This document shows positions 44,293 to 53,255 of a stretch of 64,000 nucleotides of DNA, piece by piece. The position numbers were made by a program, and so were the translations under genes. The number at the start of each line of letters is the position of its first letter. The stretch's first letter is position 1. This DNA is from Variovorax sp. ZS18.2.2 (GTDB taxonomy: Bacteria; Pseudomonadota; Gammaproteobacteria; Burkholderiales; Burkholderiaceae_C): assembly GCF_024701975.1 (NCBI RefSeq), contig NZ_JANLNM010000010.1, positions 62,001 to 126,000 of the forward strand, read 5' to 3'. The notes beneath the pieces are model-generated. The model was not told where the DNA came from, made no database searches, and was given only the letters and a program-made list of their open reading frames with translations.

Positions 44293-45831
44293 TCAGTCGC
44301 CGATGTCGAAGGTCACGCCTTGAGCCAAAGGCAATGCCGTCGAGTAATTGATGGTGTTGGTCGCGCGGCGCATGTACGCCTTCCAGCTGTCCGAGCCGGC
44401 TTCGCGCCCGCCGCCGGTTTCCTTCTCGCCACCGAAGGCGCCGCCGATTTCGGCACCGCTCGGGCCGATGTTGACGTTGGCGATGCCGCAGTCCGAACCC
44501 GCGCTGGACATGAAGCGCTCGGCCTCGCGCACGTTGAGCGTGAAGATCGACGACGACAGGCCGGCGCCCACTGCGTTGTGCCATTCGATGGCTTGGTCGA
44601 GGTCGCTGTAGCGCACCACGTAGAGGATCGGCGCGAAGGTCTCGCGCAGCACCGGGCCGGTGTGCTCTTTCAGCTCGACCAGCGCGGGACGCACGTAGTA
44701 AGCGTCCTTCGTGCCGATGCCCTCGACGCGCTGCCCGCCATGCACCTTCGCGCCCGCTTCATGGCTTTCGCCCAGCGCCTTCTGCATGCCGTCGAAGGCC
44801 GCGCGGTCGATCAGCGGGCCGACCAGCGTGCCGGCCTCGCGCGGATCGCCCACCTGCACATTGCCGTAGACCTTCGCGAGCTTGGGCACCAGCTGGTCGT
44901 ACACGCTGTCGTGCACGAAGAGGCGCCGCAGCGTCGTGCAACGCTGCCCGGCCGTGCCCATGGCCGAGAACGCGATGCCGCGCAGCGTGAGGTTCAGGTC
45001 GGCCGAAGGCGTGACGATGGCGGCGTTGTTGCCGCCCAGTTCGAGGATCGCGCGGGCGAAACGCGCAGCGAGCTTCGGCCCGACCTGCCGGCCCATCGCG
45101 GTGGAGCCGGTGGCCGAGAGGATCGGCACGCGGTGGTCGTCCACCAGCACTTCGCCGATGTCGCGCTGGCCCAGCAGCAAACCAAGCAGGCCTTCGGGCG
45201 CATCGCCGAAGCGGGCGATGGCGCGTTCGGCGATGGCATGCACGGCGAGCGCGGTCAGCGGCGTTTTCTCGGACGGCTTCCACACCACCGAATCGCCGCA
45301 CACCAGCGCGAGTGCCGCATTCCACGACCACACGGCCACCGGGAAGTTGAAGGCCGAGATCACGCCGCACACGCCCAGCGGATGCCAGGTTTCCATCATC
45401 CGGTGCTCGGCGCGCTCGGTGGCCAGCGTGAGGCCGTAGAGCTGGCGCGAGAGGCCGACCGCGAAGTCGCAGATGTCGATCATTTCCTGCACCTCGCCCG
45501 CGCCTTCGGACGGGATCTTGCCGGCCTCCAGCGTGACGAGGCGGCCCAGGTCGCGCTTGGCGGCGCGCAGCTCTTCGCCCAGCAAACGCACCAGCTCGCC
45601 ACGGCGCGGCGCCGGCACGTTGCGCCAGGCCTTGAAGGCCTCGTGCGCGCGGCCGATGGCGCCGGTGGCTTCCACCGCCGTGGTCTGCGGCACCTCTGCG
45701 ATCACCTCGCCGCTGACCGGCGAACGCACCGTCAATTCGCCGCCGGTGTAGGCGGTGCGGGGCACGCCCAGGCGCTGCAGCAGTTGTTCGACTTCGGTGG
45801 GGACAGAGAGGGTGGCTTGGGCTTCAGACAT
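44293..45831 (-). CDS. amaB: Aldehyde dehydrogenase, ALDH7 family (piperideine-6-carboxylate / alpha-aminoadipic semialdehyde type)
   Basis: 512 residues from ATG 45831 with GGAG upstream. The NAD site is GVISAFNFPVAVWSWNAALA and WKPSEKTPLTA; the catalytic Glu is in LELGGNNA and the Cys in GTAGQRCTTLRR. The C-terminus has the ALDH7-specific SGSDCGIANVNIG-like block (here SAGSDCGIANVNIG), then FGGEKETGGGREAGSDSWK. ALDH7 enzymes oxidise alpha-aminoadipic semialdehyde to aminoadipate in lysine breakdown. It heads a minus-strand group with an amino-acid binding protein and an aminotransferase, consistent with that pathway. Other semialdehydes cannot be excluded. Confidence 0.88.
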   Translation of the reverse strand: MSEAQATLSVPTEVEQLLQRLGVPRTAYTGGELTVRSPVSGEVIAEVPQTTAVEATGAIGRAHEAFKAWRNVPAPRRGELVRLLGEELRAAKRDLGRLVTLEAGKIPSEGAGEVQEMIDICDFAVGLSRQLYGLTLATERAEHRMMETWHPLGVCGVISAFNFPVAVWSWNAALALVCGDSVVWKPSEKTPLTALAVHAIAERAIARFGDAPEGLLGLLLGQRDIGEVLVDDHRVPILSATGSTAMGRQVGPKLAARFARAILELGGNNAAIVTPSADLNLTLRGIAFSAMGTAGQRCTTLRRLFVHDSVYDQLVPKLAKVYGNVQVGDPREAGTLVGPLIDRAAFDGMQKALGESHEAGAKVHGGQRVEGIGTKDAYYVRPALVELKEHTGPVLRETFAPILYVVRYSDLDQAIEWHNAVGAGLSSSIFTLNVREAERFMSSAGSDCGIANVNIGPSGAEIGGAFGGEKETGGGREAGSDSWKAYMRRATNTINYSTALPLAQGVTFDIGD

Positions 45832-46031
45832 GGGCGCGCTCCGGGAAGGAGGGAGAAGAAAGACAACAGGAGGCCGGGGAAATGCGGCCAATATCTGCGA
45901 ATCCCGCGCGCTTGCCTAGTGAAAAAAAGGAAGGACTTGATGCGTTTGCGGAATGAACTCGGCGTCCGCTCCCTGCGCAACGGGCTGCACGCCTACGCGC
46001 GGGCCGTCGGGCGGCGTCGAATATCCGCGCC

Positions 46032-46532
46032 ATGAAAGTCATCCACGCCCTCTACGCCGCGATCCATGCGCTGATGGCGCTCGCGTTCGCCATCGCCTCG
46101 ATCGTGCTGGTCGTGATCGCCGCGCGCGCCGGCTGGGGCGCCGTGATGCAGGGCCTCGATCTTCCGGCCGCCGAAGCGATCATCGAAGCCGTGGGCCTGC
46201 TCGCAGCCGGCGTCGTAGCGCTGCAGATTTCGCAGACCGTGCTCGAGGAAGAAGTGGTCCGCGATGCCCACATCGGCGCGCCGACCCGCGTGCGCCGGTT
46301 CCTCTCGCGCTTCATGGTGGTGATCGTGGTCGCTGTCGCGGTCGAAGGGCTGGTCGCGACCTTCAAGGCGCGCGAGGCGCCCGAGCTGATGCTGCACGCC
46401 GCCGCGATGCTCGGCGCCGTCGGCCTGCTGATGGCGGGCTGGGGGATCTTCATTCGCCTGAACCGCTACGCCGAGGAGCTGGAGCCCGAGGCCATGGCAG
46501 AGGCCAAGAGCGAAGACCGCAAGCTGAAGTGA
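46032..46532 (+). CDS. Membrane protein of unknown function (four spans)
   Basis: 166 residues from ATG 46032. Hydrophobic segments lie at about 5-32 (IHALMALAFAIASIVLVVIA), 48-66, 92-110 (FMVVIVVAVAVEGLVATF) and 120-142. Between spans two and three is a charged stretch, EEEVVRDAHIGAPTRVRRF, and the C-terminus is acidic then lysine-rich. I do not recognise the family. It is flanked by the ALDH7 gene (divergent, 200 bp away) and the IclR gene (convergent, adjoining). The 200-bp upstream gap 45832-46031 shows no further feature. Confidence 0.75.
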   Translation: MKVIHALYAAIHALMALAFAIASIVLVVIAARAGWGAVMQGLDLPAAEAIIEAVGLLAAGVVALQISQTVLEEEVVRDAHIGAPTRVRRFLSRFMVVIVVAVAVEGLVATFKAREAPELMLHAAAMLGAVGLLMAGWGIFIRLNRYAEELEPEAMAEAKSEDRKLK

Positions 46533-47411
46533 TCAGGCCGGGCCGGGCGCCTCGGGCAGCGAGATCTTCTGCCCCGCCGGCGAACCCGCCAGGCTCTGGG
46601 CTGGCCGCCGCAAGGTCGCATCGAACGGGTTGATCTTCGGCCCGATGGCGGCCGCTTCCCGCTTGAGCAGTTCCACCACCGTCGGCATGCGGTCCGCATT
46701 GAGCCGGTCCGCAATCGTGCCCACGCTCAGCGCCGCCACCGCGCGCCCTTCGCGGTCGAGGATCGGCACCGCCACGCCCGCCATGCCTTCGAGCAGCCCG
46801 GTGTTGCGCCCTGCGTAGCCCTGCTGGCGCACGCGCTCGATCTCGGTGCGCAGATAGACCTCGTCGTACACGCCGTACTCGCGCACCCGTGAGAGGTTGA
46901 AACGGATCACTTCTTCCCGCTCCGCTTCCGGCAAGAAGGCCAGGATCGCGAGCGCCCCCTGCCCCACGCCCAGCGCGATGCGCCCGCCGATGTCGCCGGT
47001 GAACGAGCGGATCGGAAACGGCCCCTCGCTGCGGTCCAGGCAGATGGCGTCGAAGCCGCTGCGCGCCAACAAGAAGATGCTGTCCCCCAGGCTCGCGCAC
47101 AGCCGCAGCAGCACCGGCCGGCAGATCGAGCGCAGGTCACCGGGGTTGCCCGCGCTCGCCGCGAGCGCGAAGAAATCGATTCCCAGGCGGTAGAGCTTGG
47201 TGCGCTCGTCCTGCTCGACCATGCCCTCGGCCATCAGCGCCTGCAGCAAACGGTGCGTGGTGGCTTGCGTCAGGCCCACGGACCGTGCGATCTGGGTCAC
47301 GCGGCCGCCTTCGGCCTGCACCGCGCCGAGCGCGCGGATCACCGAAAAGACGCGCGGCACGCCGCTGCTGGACGCGGGCGACGCCGAAGTTGCCTCCGAA
47401 GGGGTTTCCAT
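46533..47411 (-). CDS. IclR family transcriptional regulator
   Basis: 292 residues from ATG 47411 with AGGAGCAAGG upstream. The winged helix-turn-helix is at about 18-80 (RVFSVIRALGAVQAEGGRV, then LTQATTHRLLQALMAEGMV). The effector-binding domain runs from about 95 to 265 and includes GDSIFLLARSGFDAICLDRS, ALGVGQGALAILAFL and GLLEGMAGVAVPILDREG. The C-terminal tail of about 30 residues is unusual. It is divergent from the transport/dehydrogenase operon across 206 bp that contain two similar palindromes, so it probably controls that operon and itself. The effector is unknown. Confidence 0.93.
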   Translation of the reverse strand: METPSEATSASPASSSGVPRVFSVIRALGAVQAEGGRVTQIARSVGLTQATTHRLLQALMAEGMVEQDERTKLYRLGIDFFALAASAGNPGDLRSICRPVLLRLCASLGDSIFLLARSGFDAICLDRSEGPFPIRSFTGDIGGRIALGVGQGALAILAFLPEAEREEVIRFNLSRVREYGVYDEVYLRTEIERVRQQGYAGRNTGLLEGMAGVAVPILDREGRAVAALSVGTIADRLNADRMPTVVELLKREAAAIGPKINPFDATLRRPAQSLAGSPAGQKISLPEAPGPA

Positions 47412-47454
47412 ACCTTGCTCCTGTGGAATTCTCTGAAGCGATTTTAGGATTGAT

Positions 47455-47471
47455 ATTCCGATGAACGGAAT
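47455..47471. promoter_or_regulatory. Candidate IclR operator 1
   Basis: ATTCCG-ATGAA-CGGAAT is a perfect 6-5-6 palindrome, in the range of known IclR-family sites. It lies between the IclR gene and the ABC operon. Confidence 0.65.
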
Positions 47472-47484
47472 AAATCAGAGAAAG

Positions 47485-47501
47485 ATTCTGATTAATGGAA
47501 T
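47485..47501. promoter_or_regulatory. Candidate IclR operator 2
   Basis: ATTCTG-ATTAA-TGGAAT has the same 6-5-6 layout with mismatched central bases. Its centre is exactly 30 bp from operator 1, close to three helical turns, so two dimers could bind on the same face. A further GGAATTC half-site lies at 47425-47431. Confidence 0.55.
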
Positions 47502-47617
47502 ACCCGAGGCGTTCTGGCGCAATCGTTGCAATAGAGTGAATTGAAAGTACTCAGCGGTCCATGGCCTACACCAAGGTGTCGCACGCCATCTTTTTGCCCC
47601 ACAGAAAAGGCGCTTCC

Positions 47618-48688
47618 ATGTCATTCCTACGGCTTACCGACGTGACCAAGTTCTACGGCAGCACCCGCGCGGTGTCGGCCATGAACCTCACGGTCGAAAA
47701 GGGCGAGTTCGTCTCGCTGCTCGGCCCCTCGGGCTGCGGCAAGACGACGACGCTGCAGATGATTGCGGGCTTCGAGGCGGTCTCCAGCGGCCGCATCGAA
47801 CTCGCGGGCAAGGACATCACGAACGCCAAGGCCAACACGCGGGGCCTCGGGATCGTGTTCCAGAGCTACGCGCTCTTTCCGCACATGACGGTGGCCGACA
47901 ACGTGAGCTTTGGCCTGGAGATGCGCAAGATGCCCAAGGCCGAGCGCGCCGAACGCGTGAAGCAGGCGCTGGCGCTGGTGCACCTGGAGCCGCACGCCAC
48001 GCGCTACCCGCGCGAGCTCTCGGGCGGCCAGCGGCAGCGCGTGGCGCTGGCCCGCGCGCTGGTGATCGAGCCGCCGGTGCTTCTGCTCGATGAACCGCTC
48101 TCCAACCTGGACGCCAAGCTGCGCGAGGAGATGCAGTTCGAGCTGCGCCAGATCCAGCGCAAGGTCGGCACCACCACGGTGATGGTCACGCACGACCAGA
48201 GCGAGGCCATGTCGATCAGCGACCGCGTGGTGGTGATGGAAGGCGGCTGCGCCACGCAGATCGACCATCCGCACCGCGTGTACGAGCACCCGAGCACGCG
48301 CTTCATCTCCACCTTCGTGGGCAAGGCCAACCTGCTGAACGGGCGCGTGACGACCTGCAGCACCGGCAGCTGCAGCGTCGAGGTCGGCCCCCTGGCGGTG
48401 CAGGTGGACGAAGACGGCTTCAAGGCCGGCGCCGCGGTGCTGATGAGCGTGCGGCCCGAAAAACTCCAGCTGGTCACTGCCGGCCGCGGCCGGCTCGACG
48501 GCACGGTGCAGGAGCGCTTCTTCCTCGGCAGCCAGTGGCTCTACCGCATCGCCACGCCCGCGGGCGACCTGATGGTGCTGAGCCCCAACGACGGCCGCGA
48601 TGCGCTGGACGAGGGCAACGCCGTCGGCATCGACTGGCCCGCGCACTGCACGCGGCTCTTGCCGGCCGAGGAGGCGGTCGCGGCATGA
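47618..48688 (+). CDS. ABC transporter ATPase, spermidine/putrescine (PotA) type
   Basis: 356 residues from ATG 47618 after GAAAAGG; an upstream in-frame ATG at 47561 has no such site. Walker A is LGPSGCGKTT (35-44), the signature is LSGGQRQRVALARAL, and Walker B is LLLLDEPLSNLD. The C-terminal TOBE domain covers about 270-345 (SVRPEKLQLV, then GTVQERFFLGSQWLYRIAT). It powers a PotABCD-type importer of polyamines or related cationic compounds, 4-bp coupled to the first permease. Confidence 0.93.
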   Translation: MSFLRLTDVTKFYGSTRAVSAMNLTVEKGEFVSLLGPSGCGKTTTLQMIAGFEAVSSGRIELAGKDITNAKANTRGLGIVFQSYALFPHMTVADNVSFGLEMRKMPKAERAERVKQALALVHLEPHATRYPRELSGGQRQRVALARALVIEPPVLLLDEPLSNLDAKLREEMQFELRQIQRKVGTTTVMVTHDQSEAMSISDRVVVMEGGCATQIDHPHRVYEHPSTRFISTFVGKANLLNGRVTTCSTGSCSVEVGPLAVQVDEDGFKAGAAVLMSVRPEKLQLVTAGRGRLDGTVQERFFLGSQWLYRIATPAGDLMVLSPNDGRDALDEGNAVGIDWPAHCTRLLPAEEAVAA

Positions 48689-49545
48689 GCGGCATCCGAA
48701 ACAAGGCCGCGCCGTGGTGGCTCTCGGGGCCGGCGCTGCTGCTCTTCACCGCGCTGCTGCTGGTGCCGCTGCTGCTCACCGCGGTGCTGTCGTTCAACGT
48801 GTACGACCCGGCCACCGGGCCGAAGGCGGGCGAGTTCACGCTGGCGCACTACGCGCATGTGTTCACCGACTCTTACTACCACGGCATCTTCTGGCGCACC
48901 TTCTGGATCTCGGCGCTGGTCACGCTGATCTGCGTGGTCATCGGCGCGCCCGAAGCCTATGTGCTCAGCCGCATGCGCAACCCGTGGCGCTCGATCCTGC
49001 TGCTGGTGGTGCTCGCGCCGCTGCTGGTGTCGGTGGTGGTGCGCGCCTTCGGCTGGAGCATGCTGCTCGGGCCCGAGGGCGCGGTGAATTCGCTGCTGGG
49101 CCTCGTGGGCATCGGGCCGGTGAAGATGCTCTACACCGAGATCGCGGTGATCGTCGCGCTGGTCCACGTGATGCTGCCGTTCATGGTGATCCCGGTATGG
49201 ACCTCGCTGCAGAAGCTGGATGCGGGTGTGGAGAACGCGGCGCTCTCGCTCAAGGCCTCGCAGTTCACCACGCTGCGGCGCATCGTGCTGCCGCAGGTGA
49301 TGCCCGGCATTCTTTCGGGCAGCCTGATCGTGTTCGGCCTCGCGGCGAGTTCGTTCGCGATTCCGGGGTTGCTCGGCGGACGCCGCCTGAAGATGGTCGC
49401 GACGGTGGTCTACGACGAGTACCTGAGCGAACTCAACTGGCCCTTGGGCGCAGCCATCGCACTCACGCTGCTCGCCGCAAACCTCATCGTGATGCTGAGC
49501 TACAACCGCCTCGTCGAAGGCCGCTACAAGAAAGCGCTGGGCTGA
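48685..49545 (+). CDS. ABC transporter permease, PotB type
   Basis: 286 residues from ATG 48685, overlapping the ATPase stop. It has six membrane spans, beginning SGPALLLFTALLLVPLLLTA. The coupling EAA-like loop is ENAALSLKASQFTTLRRIVLP, and GSLIVFGLAASSFAIPGLLGG follows. It forms half of the channel with the next gene, 4 bp downstream. Confidence 0.93.
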   Translation: MSGIRNKAAPWWLSGPALLLFTALLLVPLLLTAVLSFNVYDPATGPKAGEFTLAHYAHVFTDSYYHGIFWRTFWISALVTLICVVIGAPEAYVLSRMRNPWRSILLLVVLAPLLVSVVVRAFGWSMLLGPEGAVNSLLGLVGIGPVKMLYTEIAVIVALVHVMLPFMVIPVWTSLQKLDAGVENAALSLKASQFTTLRRIVLPQVMPGILSGSLIVFGLAASSFAIPGLLGGRRLKMVATVVYDEYLSELNWPLGAAIALTLLAANLIVMLSYNRLVEGRYKKALG

Positions 49546-49549
49546 GGCG

Positions 49550-50344
49550 ATGAGCAAGAACGGCCCCATCGCCCTCGCGTTCAACGCGCTCGTCATCACC
49601 TTCATGCTGGCGCCGCTGCTGGTGGTGTGCATCGTCGCGTTCACGCCCGAGAACACGCTGACCATTCCGACCACCAGCTTCTCGCTGCGCTGGTTTGCCG
49701 CGGTGTTCGCGCACCCCGACTTCATGCAGTCGTTCTGGAACAGCCTGTGGCTCGCGCTGGCCTCGGCCACGATTGCCACGCTGCTGGCGGTGCCGGCCGG
49801 CATGGCGATCACGCGCTACGAGTTTCCGGGGCGCGACTTTCTCAATGCGCTGTTTCTCTCGCCGCTGATCATTCCGCACCTGGTGCTGGGCGTGGCGCTC
49901 TTGCGGCTGTTCGCGCTGGTGGGCGGCACGGGCAGCTTCGGCTGGCTGGTGATGGCGCATGCGCTGATCGTCACGCCCTACACGCTGCGCCTCGTGGTGG
50001 CGGCGCTCGTGGGCTTCGACCGCAGCGCGGAGCAGGCGGCACTCTCGCTGGGCGCGAGCCAGGCGACGGTGTTCCGGCGCATCACGCTGCCGATGATCCT
50101 GCCGGGCGTGACGGGCGGCTGGATGCTCGCCTTCATCAACAGCTTCGACGAAGTGACGATGTCGATCTTCGTGACCTCGCCGAGCACGGTGACGCTGCCG
50201 GTGCGCATGTACATGTATGCGACCGAGTCGATCGATCCGCTGATGGCGGCGGTCTCGGCGCTGATGGTGGCGGTGACCGCCATCGCGATGGTGATCCTCG
50301 ACCGGCTCTACGGGCTGGACCGCGTGCTGGTGGGGCGCAAGTAG
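49550..50344 (+). CDS. ABC transporter permease, PotC type
   Basis: 264 residues from ATG 49550. There are six membrane spans. The EAA loop is EQAALSLGASQATVFRRITL and the PotC-like block is FINSFDEVTMSIFVTSPSTV. The C-terminus ends just before the 2Fe-2S gene, which begins at the next base (50345), so the transport and catabolic genes are tightly joined. Confidence 0.93.
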   Translation: MSKNGPIALAFNALVITFMLAPLLVVCIVAFTPENTLTIPTTSFSLRWFAAVFAHPDFMQSFWNSLWLALASATIATLLAVPAGMAITRYEFPGRDFLNALFLSPLIIPHLVLGVALLRLFALVGGTGSFGWLVMAHALIVTPYTLRLVVAALVGFDRSAEQAALSLGASQATVFRRITLPMILPGVTGGWMLAFINSFDEVTMSIFVTSPSTVTLPVRMYMYATESIDPLMAAVSALMVAVTAIAMVILDRLYGLDRVLVGRK

Positions 50345-50650
50345 ATGGCATCGACCGCACACCACGCACTGCTGCATCGCGTGGCCGAGACCGGCCGCGA
50401 TGCCGTGGCGTTCACGCTCGACGGAGAGCCCGCGTCGGCACTCGCTGGCGACACGGTACTCACGGCCGTGCTCACGCAGGCCGGCCAACTCCGCCGCAAC
50501 GAATTCAGCGACATGCCGCGCGCCGGCTTCTGCATGATGGGCGCCTGCCAGGACTGCTGGATCGCGACCGCCGAAGGCGAACGCCTGCGCGCCTGCTCGA
50601 CCTTCATCGCGCCGGGCATGGCGCTGGTCACCGGGAGAAGCGGCGCATGA
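50345..50650 (+). CDS. 2Fe-2S protein, small subunit of an FAD-linked amine/opine dehydrogenase
   Basis: 101 residues. The iron-sulphur ligands are complete: Cys63, Cys68, Cys71 and Cys84 (CMMGACQDCWI and RACST). Before them is the usual small beta-grasp start (VAFTLDGEPASALAGDTVLTA). Such single-domain proteins are the small subunit of multi-part octopine/nopaline oxidases and hydroxyproline or proline dehydrogenases, where they pass electrons from FAD. It adjoins the permease (0 bp) and overlaps the next FAD gene by 4 bp. Confidence 0.88.
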   Translation: MASTAHHALLHRVAETGRDAVAFTLDGEPASALAGDTVLTAVLTQAGQLRRNEFSDMPRAGFCMMGACQDCWIATAEGERLRACSTFIAPGMALVTGRSGA

Positions 50651-52059
50651 CGACGAATGCCGGGCTTCAACCCGTGATCGTCGGCGCCGGGCCGGCCGGC
50701 GTGCGCGCGGCGGAGGCGCTGGTCGCGCACGGCCTCAAGCCCCTCGTGATCGACGAGGCTTTGCGGGCCGGCGGACAGATCTATCGACGCCCGCCCGCCA
50801 ACTTCATGCAGCGCACGGCGGCCACGCTCTACGGCTTCGAGGCCTCGCGCGCGAACGCGGTACACGCGGCCTTCGACGCACTGCGCGATCGCATCGACTA
50901 CCGCCCCGACAGCCTCGTGTGGAACGCGCAGGGCAACGTGCTCGACGTGCTGCATAACCCGACACGCACCACGACGCGTGTGCCGCACGGCACGCTGATC
51001 GTCGCGACGGGCGCGACCGATCGCGTGCTGCCGGTGCCGGGCTGGACCTTGCCCGGCGTCTACACGCTCGGCGGCGCGCAGGTCGCGCTCAAGTTCCAAG
51101 GTTGCGCCATCGGGCAGCGCGTGGTGTTCATGGGTACGGGGCCGCTGCTGTACCTCGTGGCGTATCAATACGCGAAGGCCGGTGCGAAGGTCGCGGCGGT
51201 GCTCGACACCGCGCGGCTCGCCGACCAGATCGCCGCGACGCCCGCGATGCTCCGCCAACCCGCCGTGTTCGCGAAGGGCGTGTACTTCGTCGCGTGGTTG
51301 CGCGCGCACGGCGTGCCGTTGCACAGCGGCGTGCGCCCGCTGCGCGTGATCGGCGACGACGAAGCCCGCCGCGTCACCGGCGTCACCTGGCACGACGGCC
51401 GCGAAGAGCGCACGCTGGCTTGCGACGCCGTCGGCTTCGGCTACGCGCTGCGCTCCGAGACGCAGCTGGCCGACCTGCTCGGCTGCCGCTTCGAGTTCGC
51501 GCCGATGCACCGCGCCCACCTGCCGGTGCGCGATGCGGCGGGCCGCGCCAGCGTCGAAGGCGTGTACCTCGCGGGCGATGGCGCCGGCATCATGGGCGCC
51601 GATGCGGCCGAGTGGGCCGGCGAGCGCGCCGCGCTCGCACTGCTCGCGGACCGCGGCGTGGCCGTCGATGCCGCGCGCGCCGTGGCACTCGAACGCAAGC
51701 TTGAAGGATTGACGGGCTTTCGCCGCGGACTGGAACGCGCCTTTCCGCTGCCGCAGGACTGGGCCGCGAACGCGCCCGACGACCTTGTCGTCTGCCGCTG
51801 CGAGAACATCACCGCCGGCACGCTGCGCGAGACCGTTCGCGTCAACGGCGCCGATGAAATGAATCGACTCAAAGCCCTGTCGCGCATCGGCATGGGTCGC
51901 TGCCAGGGCCGCATGTGCGGCGTGGCCGCCGCCGAAATCCTCGCGCACGCGACGGGTCAGCCGCTGCAGCAGGTGGGCCGTCTGCGCGGGCAGGCGCCGA
52001 TCAAGCCGATCCCGATCCACCTTGCCGCGCACGCATCGACCGAAGGAGTCGACGCATGA
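50647..52059 (+). CDS. FAD/NAD(P)-binding oxidoreductase with C-terminal BFD-like [2Fe-2S] domain
   Basis: 470 residues from ATG 50647. The N-terminal FAD site is VIVGAGPAGVRAAEAL (10-25), followed by GGQIYRRPP; the second nucleotide site is VVFMGTGPLLYLVAYQYA; VYLAGDGAGIMGADAAEW closes the FAD fold. The last 100 residues hold a BFD-like cluster with four cysteines (VVCRCENITAG and GRCQGRMCG). This matches the alpha subunit of opine oxidase/hydroxyproline dehydrogenase complexes. It is coupled to the 2Fe-2S gene before it and to the DAO-type gene after it (4-bp overlap). Confidence 0.9.
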   Translation: MTTNAGLQPVIVGAGPAGVRAAEALVAHGLKPLVIDEALRAGGQIYRRPPANFMQRTAATLYGFEASRANAVHAAFDALRDRIDYRPDSLVWNAQGNVLDVLHNPTRTTTRVPHGTLIVATGATDRVLPVPGWTLPGVYTLGGAQVALKFQGCAIGQRVVFMGTGPLLYLVAYQYAKAGAKVAAVLDTARLADQIAATPAMLRQPAVFAKGVYFVAWLRAHGVPLHSGVRPLRVIGDDEARRVTGVTWHDGREERTLACDAVGFGYALRSETQLADLLGCRFEFAPMHRAHLPVRDAAGRASVEGVYLAGDGAGIMGADAAEWAGERAALALLADRGVAVDAARAVALERKLEGLTGFRRGLERAFPLPQDWAANAPDDLVVCRCENITAGTLRETVRVNGADEMNRLKALSRIGMGRCQGRMCGVAAAEILAHATGQPLQQVGRLRGQAPIKPIPIHLAAHASTEGVDA

Positions 52060-53243
52060 GTTCGATCCGCACCCTTCGCACCGACGTGGCCATCGTCGGC
52101 GGCGGCATCGTCGGCTCGTCGGCCGCGCTCGCGCTGCGGCAGATGGGCATTGGCGTCGCGCTGCTGGAGCGCGACCTCTGCGGCTCGCGCTCCAGCGGCG
52201 TGAACTTCGGCGGCGTGCGGCGCCAGGGACGGCCGATGAGCCAGTTGCCGCTCGCACAACGCGCGCATCAGATCTGGGGCCGCCTGCCGTCGCTGCTCGG
52301 CACCGATGGCGAGTACCTGCGTTCGGGCCACTTCAAGATCGCGCGCAGCGAATCCGACATGGCCTCGCTCGAGCGCTACCGCGCGCAGAGCCTGGACTTC
52401 GACCTCGGGCTGGAGCTGATCTCCGCCGCGCGCCTGCGCGAGCGCTGCCCCTGGCTCGGCCCGCGCGCGGTCGGCGGCTCGCTGTGCGTGGAAGACGGGC
52501 AGGCCAACCCGCGGCTGGTGTCGCCCGCCTTCGCGCTTGCGGCGCAACGCGCGGGCGCGCAGATCTTCGAGCGCCACCCGGTCGACGAGGTGGCGCACGA
52601 CGGCGCGATGTTCATGCTGCGCTCGGGCAATGTGCTCGAGGTGCATGCGCCGGTGCTGCTCAACTGCGCGGGCGCATGGGCCGGCCCGCTCGCCGCCCAG
52701 TTCGGCGAGGCGGTGCCGCTGCGTGCGAGCCATCCGGTGATGGTGGTGACCGAGCCGCTGCCGCACTTCATGGTCTGGAGCCTGGGCGTCGAGGGCGGCG
52801 GCATCTACGGCCGGCAGGTGGCGCGCGGCAACCTCGTGCTCGGCGGCGGCCGGGGCTATGCGCTCGATGCCGACCGCGCGCGCGTCGACCGCGACGCCAT
52901 CGCCACGCTCGCGATGCAGGCCATCGAGCTGCTGCCCGCGCTGCGCCATGCGCACTTCATCCGCACCTGGAGCGGCACCGAGGGCAACATGCCCGACCGC
53001 CAGCCGGTGCTCGGCCCCAGCCGCACCACGCCGGGCCTGTTCCACGGCTTCGGCTTCTCGGGCGCGGGCTTCCAGATCGGCCCGGCCGCCGGCGAAGTGC
53101 TGGCCGAGCTGGTGCGCGATGGCCACAGCAGCACGCCGATCGACGCATTCGCGGTCGACCGCTCCTTCCCCGATGAAGAAGGGGAAGCCGCGGATGAAGA
53201 ACAGACCCACTCCTCCCCCACTTCCGTCCCCACCCTTCCCTGA
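52056..53243 (+). CDS. FAD-dependent amine/amino acid oxidoreductase (DAO family), catalytic subunit
   Basis: 395 residues from ATG 52056. The dinucleotide site is VAIVGGGIVGSSAALALRQM (residues 11-30). NFGGVRRQGRPMSQLPLAQR follows, and the substrate/FAD end has WSGTEGNMPDRQPVLGPS and FSGAGFQIGPAAGEVLAEL. It should strip electrons from the C-N bond of an imine-forming substrate such as an opine, N-methyl amino acid or cyclic imino acid. The last 25 residues are acidic and proline-rich. It is the third subunit of the complex, and the SBP gene follows after 12 bp. Confidence 0.88.
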   Translation: MSSIRTLRTDVAIVGGGIVGSSAALALRQMGIGVALLERDLCGSRSSGVNFGGVRRQGRPMSQLPLAQRAHQIWGRLPSLLGTDGEYLRSGHFKIARSESDMASLERYRAQSLDFDLGLELISAARLRERCPWLGPRAVGGSLCVEDGQANPRLVSPAFALAAQRAGAQIFERHPVDEVAHDGAMFMLRSGNVLEVHAPVLLNCAGAWAGPLAAQFGEAVPLRASHPVMVVTEPLPHFMVWSLGVEGGGIYGRQVARGNLVLGGGRGYALDADRARVDRDAIATLAMQAIELLPALRHAHFIRTWSGTEGNMPDRQPVLGPSRTTPGLFHGFGFSGAGFQIGPAAGEVLAELVRDGHSSTPIDAFAVDRSFPDEEGEAADEEQTHSSPTSVPTLP

Positions 53244-53255
53244 AAGGCAACCACC

